Shown here: in pieces, positions 60,433 to 64,000 of the stretch
How the letters are laid out: each line of letters opens with the position of its first letter
How positions within the stretch are numbered: position 1 is the stretch's first letter
DNA from: Spirosoma terrae
GTDB lineage: Bacteria > Bacteroidota > Bacteroidia > Cytophagales > Spirosomataceae
DNA length: 64,000 nt
Direction of reading: 5' to 3'
Assembly (NCBI RefSeq): GCF_010435915.1
Contig: NZ_JAAFZH010000003.1
Coordinates: 496,001-560,000, forward strand
Program-made: the position numbers and the translations under genes
The notes under the pieces: model-generated
The model's database searches: none
What the model was told of the DNA's origin: nothing
What the model saw: the letters and a program-made list of their open reading frames with translations, nothing else

Positions 60433-60870
60433 TCACTCCCTAATCGGGAAGCGATTCAGCTGTTTTTCCAGATCAACGATTGCTTTTTGGAGTTCGCTTT
60501 TATCGGGGGCTACGCGGAAATAAAACGGAGTTCGATCCCGCTTCCAGTTAGGGAGCGCATCAGAACTAAGTTTTATTCGGAAGTGGTAATCATTCTGGCC
60601 GGGCGACATGTTGCTGAAGCCAAGGGCCGGGTCAACGAACGATAATTTCGGTGATAGTTCATGATTGTCGGCAACCGATCGCATCCACTTCAGCAATAAT
60701 TCAAGCTCCCAGGTCGACAGGATCGAAGCGGTACGGACATAATCATGCTGCTCATAGTTCGTTTTTAAACTCACGATAAGCCAATTGCGATCCATAAAAT
60801 AGGGCGAGTCGCTACATTCATAATCCAGAATGTTCAGCTCAAAAATGCCATCGGGGCCAGTCAGCTTCAT
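60433..60870 (-). CDS. WapI-like small protein (immunity family), orphan
   Basis: A 145-residue cytosolic protein: LTGPDGIFELNILDYECSDS, DRNWLIVSLKT, ILSTWELELLLKWMRSV and DYHFRIKLSSDALPNW follow the order of the WapI family, immunity proteins that protect against contact-dependent WapA-type toxins. The assignment rests on pattern memory rather than an alignment. No toxin gene sits beside it. A hairpin (60942-60952 with 60969-60979) lies 70-110 bp upstream of its start and may belong to its leader. Confidence 0.62.
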   Translation of the reverse strand: MKLTGPDGIFELNILDYECSDSPYFMDRNWLIVSLKTNYEQHDYVRTASILSTWELELLLKWMRSVADNHELSPKLSFVDPALGFSNMSPGQNDYHFRIKLSSDALPNWKRDRTPFYFRVAPDKSELQKAIVDLEKQLNRFPIRE

Positions 60871-61219
60871 AGGTCAGATAAACTGAGGGTGAAACAATAG
60901 AAATCTGATGGAGCGATTGGTGCGGATAGATAAAATTATTGCCGTTTTAGCTTACGGGAACGGAGAGGAGCTAAAACGGAACGTAGCGCGAAATCCGGAT
61001 GCTGATCAATGAATGGATATTAAAAGTACGGAAAATTTTGGATTGTTATACTATGTTGCTGTAATTTTTCCAGATAGAACTTCGTGTTAACAGGGCTAAC
61101 CGGGTGAGTATATTCAGGTAAGCTTTGTCTATTATAGTATACGGGGGAAAAGCTCTTTTTGCGTTTGCAGATAAAATGCTAATTTCACCACGCTAAACAT
61201 AACACGATTTCCAAGCCCT
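60871..61219. other. Intergenic region between divergent genes
   Basis: 349 bp. CCGTTTTAGCT (60942-60952) pairs with AGCTAAAACGG (60969-60979) around 16 bp. Nearer the response regulator TTTG (61158-61161) and TAATTTCA (61180-61187) are a possible promoter, 18 bp apart. No gene or tRNA seen. Confidence 0.45.
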
Positions 61220-61600
61220 ATGTCAGCTTCCAAACGCGTCCTGATTGCCGAAGATAGCTCCGTTATCCAGAATCTGGCCCGTAAAATTCTTGAGTTCCAG
61301 CACTACGATATCACCGCTGTGAAGAATGGCGAGCAAGTACTGCAAATCCTGGAGAAAGAGGATTTCAGCATTCTGCTGTTAGATATCAATATGCCAATAA
61401 TGGATGGTATGGAGTGTGTCCGGCGCGTTCGGGCTTTACCAGATTCTACAAAGGCTAATGTACCTATTGTGGCGATCACGGGCAATGCCAAGAATTATAC
61501 CGAAGAAGAATTCAAAACCGCCGGTTTTAATGATGTTCTGGTAAAACCGCTCAACTTCGACCGGTTAGTTGAAGTTGTTAATCAACTTACCGACAAATAA
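61220..61600 (+). CDS. Stand-alone response regulator (receiver domain only)
   Basis: A 126-residue CheY-like receiver: acidic pair E11/D12 (IAEDSS), phosphoacceptor D55 (LLLDINMPIMDG), T87 (AITGNAKN) and K109 (VKPLN) are all present. There is no output domain, so it must act through protein partners or as a phosphate relay. The nearest kinase is the hybrid kinase upstream, separated by one - strand gene. Followed by a large hairpin. Confidence 0.92.
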   Translation: MSASKRVLIAEDSSVIQNLARKILEFQHYDITAVKNGEQVLQILEKEDFSILLLDINMPIMDGMECVRRVRALPDSTKANVPIVAITGNAKNYTEEEFKTAGFNDVLVKPLNFDRLVEVVNQLTDK

Positions 61601-61605
61601 TGCTT

Positions 61606-61684
61606 GAATGACCGGACCACCGGTGCGGTGAATGAGCGAATAGCCGTGGGCACTACCTTCACCGCACCGGCGGTCCGGTCATTC
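61606..61684. terminator. Near-perfect 27-bp hairpin after the response regulator
   Basis: 61606-61632 and 61658-61684 pair over 27 bp with one mismatch that is G-U pairable, and a 25-nt loop. It begins 6 bp after the stop codon and lies just before the metallohydrolase ATG at 61700. An apparent in-frame N-terminal extension of that gene (from 61604) is only translation of this hairpin. Confidence 0.7.
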
Positions 61685-61699
61685 GATTCATCAACCAGT

Positions 61700-62461
61700 A
61701 TGCTCATCACCCTGCTCGGAACAGGAACGTCGTCGGGAGTACCATTAATTGGCTGCGAATGTGATGTTTGCCGATCGATGGACTTTCGTGATAAACGACT
61801 CCGTTCGTCTATACATATTGCGATAGAGGGCCGTAGCTTTGTGATTGATACGGGCCCGGACTTTCGCCAGCAGATGCTTCGCCTTGATCTGAAGCAGCTC
61901 GATGCGGTGTTATTTACTCACGAGCATAAAGACCATACGGCTGGTCTCGACGAGGTACGGGCTTTCAATTTCCGGTCGGGGCAGGATATGCCAATTTATG
62001 GCCGGTTGCCGGTACTGAAGCAGCTGGAGCGGGAGTTTGCCTACATTTTTGCTGAAACAAAATACCCTGGTATTCCCCGCGTTACGCCCATCGAGATTGA
62101 TAATGAATCCTTTGAGGTCCTGGGTATCCGGTTTACGCCCATCGACGTATTGCACCATAAGCTTCCTGTATTTGGCTTCCGGGTCGGCGATTTTACGTAT
62201 CTGACCGATCTGAACTTTATTGAAGAACAAGAGCTGGAAAAGGTCTATGGTACCAAAGTGTTGGTGCTGGATGCCTTGCAACGCCAACCACACATTTCCC
62301 ATTTTACGTTGGATCAGGCCATTGCACTGGCCAATCAGATTGGTGCTCCACGAACGTACTTTACCCACATCAGTCATAAACTGGGCTTACACCGGGAAGT
62401 TGAAAAAGAACTTCCCGACCATATCCGACTTGGCTACGACGGGTTGCGGATTCAATTGTAA
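61700..62461 (+). CDS. MBL-fold metallohydrolase (PhnP-like)
   Basis: A 253-residue cytosolic metallo-beta-lactamase-fold hydrolase. The ATG at 61700 gives LITLLGTGTSSGVPLIG at the start; an upstream TTG (61604) would translate the hairpin. Zinc ligands H74, H76, D78 and H79 are in FTHEHKDHTAG, and the GCECDVC segment (C19, C21, C24) fits the extra zinc site of PhnP-type phosphodiesterases. PhnP cleaves cyclic phosphoribosyl phosphates in phosphonate catabolism, but family members have varied substrates and no phn genes are nearby. Confidence 0.85.
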   Translation: MLITLLGTGTSSGVPLIGCECDVCRSMDFRDKRLRSSIHIAIEGRSFVIDTGPDFRQQMLRLDLKQLDAVLFTHEHKDHTAGLDEVRAFNFRSGQDMPIYGRLPVLKQLEREFAYIFAETKYPGIPRVTPIEIDNESFEVLGIRFTPIDVLHHKLPVFGFRVGDFTYLTDLNFIEEQELEKVYGTKVLVLDALQRQPHISHFTLDQAIALANQIGAPRTYFTHISHKLGLHREVEKELPDHIRLGYDGLRIQL

Positions 62462-62535
62462 ATACCTGCCAGAGCTATCCCGACAAACCAATCGCTGAAG
62501 CAAAACGTTACGTCAGTACACTCATCGCTTGGAAT

Positions 62536-63564
62536 ATGTCCGTTCCCATCAAGCCCGCCAGATCCTACGCTGACGAACTGCTGCAACGCTTTCGCACACA
62601 GGGAGATCCGCCCGCCGATCATGTTATCGATAGTATTGCTAAAACAAAAGGAGTAGGGGGCATTCGTCAACTCATGAGCTGGCTCATTAAGCCGACCCAT
62701 GTAGAAACCGACGTAGCGGAGCAGGAGGCTATTCGACATTTTTTCGTGGAGCAGAACCAGCTACCTACTTGGGCCGATTGGGAAAAAATGAAACTGGGTA
62801 TGGCTGTTTTTCAACAGCATGGCCGGCAAATTGGCCTGATTTTAGGTTGCTTTTCATTGCCGTATTGCTACCTGGGGGCTAATGGCGCTCAGGTTTTGTG
62901 GTTAACCGAGCGGATAAAAAAGGATACGGCCCGACGGCTGCAGGAAACCGGCGACTGGCTGTTTGGTGTGAGTACACGTAACGAGTGGGAAACGGGTAAA
63001 GCCATCCAACGGACGCTGACCGTCCGGCTAATTCATGCCTGTGCGCGCTGGTTTGTTCAGCATTCGGGCCGCTGGCAGGATGATTGGGGACTACCTGTCA
63101 ATCAGGAAGATATGGCGGGTACCAATCTGGCGTTTTCCTATATTGTCTTACGTGGTCTGCGTAAACTGGATACTACGTTAAGTGAGGAACAAGAAGAAGG
63201 GTTTCTGCATCATTTCAACGTAGTGGGATATCTAAACGGCATAGCAGAAGAACTCCTGCCCCAAAATCTGCGTCAGGCCTATCTGCTGGATCGGGCCATT
63301 GTCCGACGTCAGTTTAGGCCTTCCGATGCTGGTAAAGGATTAACCAGCGCGCTGCTGGATGCCATTGCTCAGCAACCTAATGGCGAAAAGTCGACTAAAA
63401 CGGATCGGCCGGAGGCCGTTCGGAACCTCGCAGCGGGTGAAATGCGTTTCTTCCTGGGCGATCAATACGCCGATTGGCTGGCCATTCCGCCGGTTCCCGT
63501 TGAAAAACGATTTGTTAACGTATTGAATCGGTTGCCCATTTTTTCTAATTCCGTTTACAGTTGA
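62536..63564 (+). CDS. MpaB-family oxygenase-like protein (DUF2236)
   Basis: A 342-residue protein, probably helical. It contains GVSTRNEWETGKAIQRTLTVRLIHACARWFV (short core: QRTLTVRLIHACARW) and VNQEDMAGTNLAFSYIVLRGL, which fit the latex-clearing/MpaB-type family (PF09995), whose members carry heme or a metal and are associated with oxygenase chemistry. A histidine in RLIHACARW is a likely ligand. It lies 74 bp after the metallohydrolase and 54 bp before mnmE. The activity here is unknown. Confidence 0.75.
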   Translation: MSVPIKPARSYADELLQRFRTQGDPPADHVIDSIAKTKGVGGIRQLMSWLIKPTHVETDVAEQEAIRHFFVEQNQLPTWADWEKMKLGMAVFQQHGRQIGLILGCFSLPYCYLGANGAQVLWLTERIKKDTARRLQETGDWLFGVSTRNEWETGKAIQRTLTVRLIHACARWFVQHSGRWQDDWGLPVNQEDMAGTNLAFSYIVLRGLRKLDTTLSEEQEEGFLHHFNVVGYLNGIAEELLPQNLRQAYLLDRAIVRRQFRPSDAGKGLTSALLDAIAQQPNGEKSTKTDRPEAVRNLAAGEMRFFLGDQYADWLAIPPVPVEKRFVNVLNRLPIFSNSVYS

Positions 63565-63618
63565 CCCGATTCAACGGAGCGAACGCGCGGCTGTAGACAC
63601 CAAACAGGATTTATCCGC

Positions 63619-64000
63619 TTGACAACGTATCAATTAGAGCCGATTGCTGCCCTGGCTACGGCGCCAGGAATCGGAGCCATAGCTGTTATCCGAGTATCGG
63701 GAGAACGTAGTATTGAGATTACCAATCAACTATTTTACGGTAAAAATCTGACGGAGCAGGCCTCTCATACGGCTCATTTCGGCACCATACGTAACGCCGA
63801 TGGGAGTATCATCGACGAAGTGCTGATTACGGTGTTTCGGGCTCCCAAATCGTTTACGAAGGAAGACGTTGTCGAAATTTCCTGTCATGGTTCTGAATTT
63901 ATTATTCAGCAGATACTACGTCGGTTGATGGCCGAAGGCGTACGTTTGGCCAGACCGGGCGAGTTCACACAACGGGCATTTCTAAACGGACAGTTCGATC
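63619..64000 (+). CDS. mnmE: tRNA modification GTPase MnmE, 5' part only
   Basis: The frame is open from the in-frame TGA at 63562-63564 (shared with the upstream stop) with no ATG; TTG at 63619 gives [20 protein letters not shown], the exact N-terminal opening of MnmE. The segment continues [29 protein letters not shown] and [16 protein letters not shown], all parts of the folate-binding N-domain, and runs off the right edge before the G domain. With MnmG it forms the 5-carboxymethylaminomethyl group at tRNA wobble uridines. This gene was identified by reading beyond the truncated frame at the window end. Confidence 0.93.
   Translation, partial: MTTYQLEPIAALATAPGIGAIAVIRVSGERSIEITNQLFYGKNLTEQASHTAHFGTIRNADGSIIDEVLITVFRAPKSFTKEDVVEISCHGSEFIIQQILRRLMAEGVRLARPGEFTQRAFLNGQFD

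Noticed and set aside
1-64000. tRNA, rRNA, IS elements or prophage genes
   Set aside because: No rRNA-like stretches, no tRNA T-loop pattern in the gaps, no transposase or phage proteins among the reading frames.

Overview
The window looks like a chromosomal segment of a member of the Bacteroidota, most likely a Cytophagales/Spirosoma-type organism. The sequence signs are a type A and a type B secretion-signal C-terminus of the type IX secretion system, a MurF-alanine racemase fusion, a DUF5686 outer-membrane protein, many Bin/SPII-type lipoprotein signals, promoters of the TAnnTTTG class and the scarcity of strong Shine-Dalgarno sites. The genus is inference; there is no rRNA in the window. 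I see no tRNA, insertion sequence, prophage or CRISPR array.

Layout. (1) 1-8.8 kb: surface polysaccharide genes on the + strand: a flippase cut by the left edge, a protein of unknown function, an alpha-1,2-fucosyltransferase, a GT4 glycosyltransferase, an acyltransferase fused to a GT2 glycosyltransferase, a CHU_C-type secreted adhesin-like protein and a GT2 enzyme. A perfect hairpin closes the block. (2) 8.9-17.2 kb: a large secreted glycoside hydrolase with four duplicated carbohydrate-binding modules, a GH106-like hydrolase and a lipoprotein. (3) 17.4-25.8 kb: housekeeping genes (CorA, MurF-Alr, THUMP-like methyltransferase, SulP transporter, DUF1460 amidase). (4) 25.9-32.3 kb: a maltodextrin/starch locus with two divergent GH13 enzymes, beta-phosphoglucomutase, a FadR-type GntR regulator and an MFS transporter; a 19-bp sequence repeated exactly at the regulator and transporter starts is the likely operator. 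(5) 32.4-43.7 kb, mostly - strand: DUF5686 protein, two paralogous secreted proteins of unknown function, the rsmA-mgtE-GNAT run and an Ig-like lipoprotein with a 15-bp minisatellite.

(6) 43.9-56.3 kb is the most interesting part. Six + strand genes encode a vWA-like lipoprotein, a small three-helix membrane protein, a tubulin/FtsZ-like GTPase, a 1185-residue protein ending in an actin/Hsp70-type ATPase, a membrane coiled-coil protein and a membrane protein with a WG-like C-terminus. They face, tail to tail across an 85-bp perfect inverted repeat, a three-gene - strand operon of envelope proteins (PKD lipoprotein, a membrane protein and a twin-domain secreted protein). Tubulin-like and actin-like nucleotide switches beside a lipoprotein vWA sensor suggest an envelope-associated remodelling or conflict system; its function is not known to me.

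(7) 56.6-64 kb: a PAS/GAF hybrid histidine kinase with REC and HPt, a WapI-like protein, a stand-alone response regulator, a PhnP-like metallohydrolase, an MpaB-family protein and the 5' part of mnmE, which begins with TTG and runs off the right edge.

Two genome-style signatures recur: long, often perfect hairpins at gene ends, and dispersed hairpins flanked by heptamer repeats. The pentamer TACGT/ACGTA is also conspicuously common.
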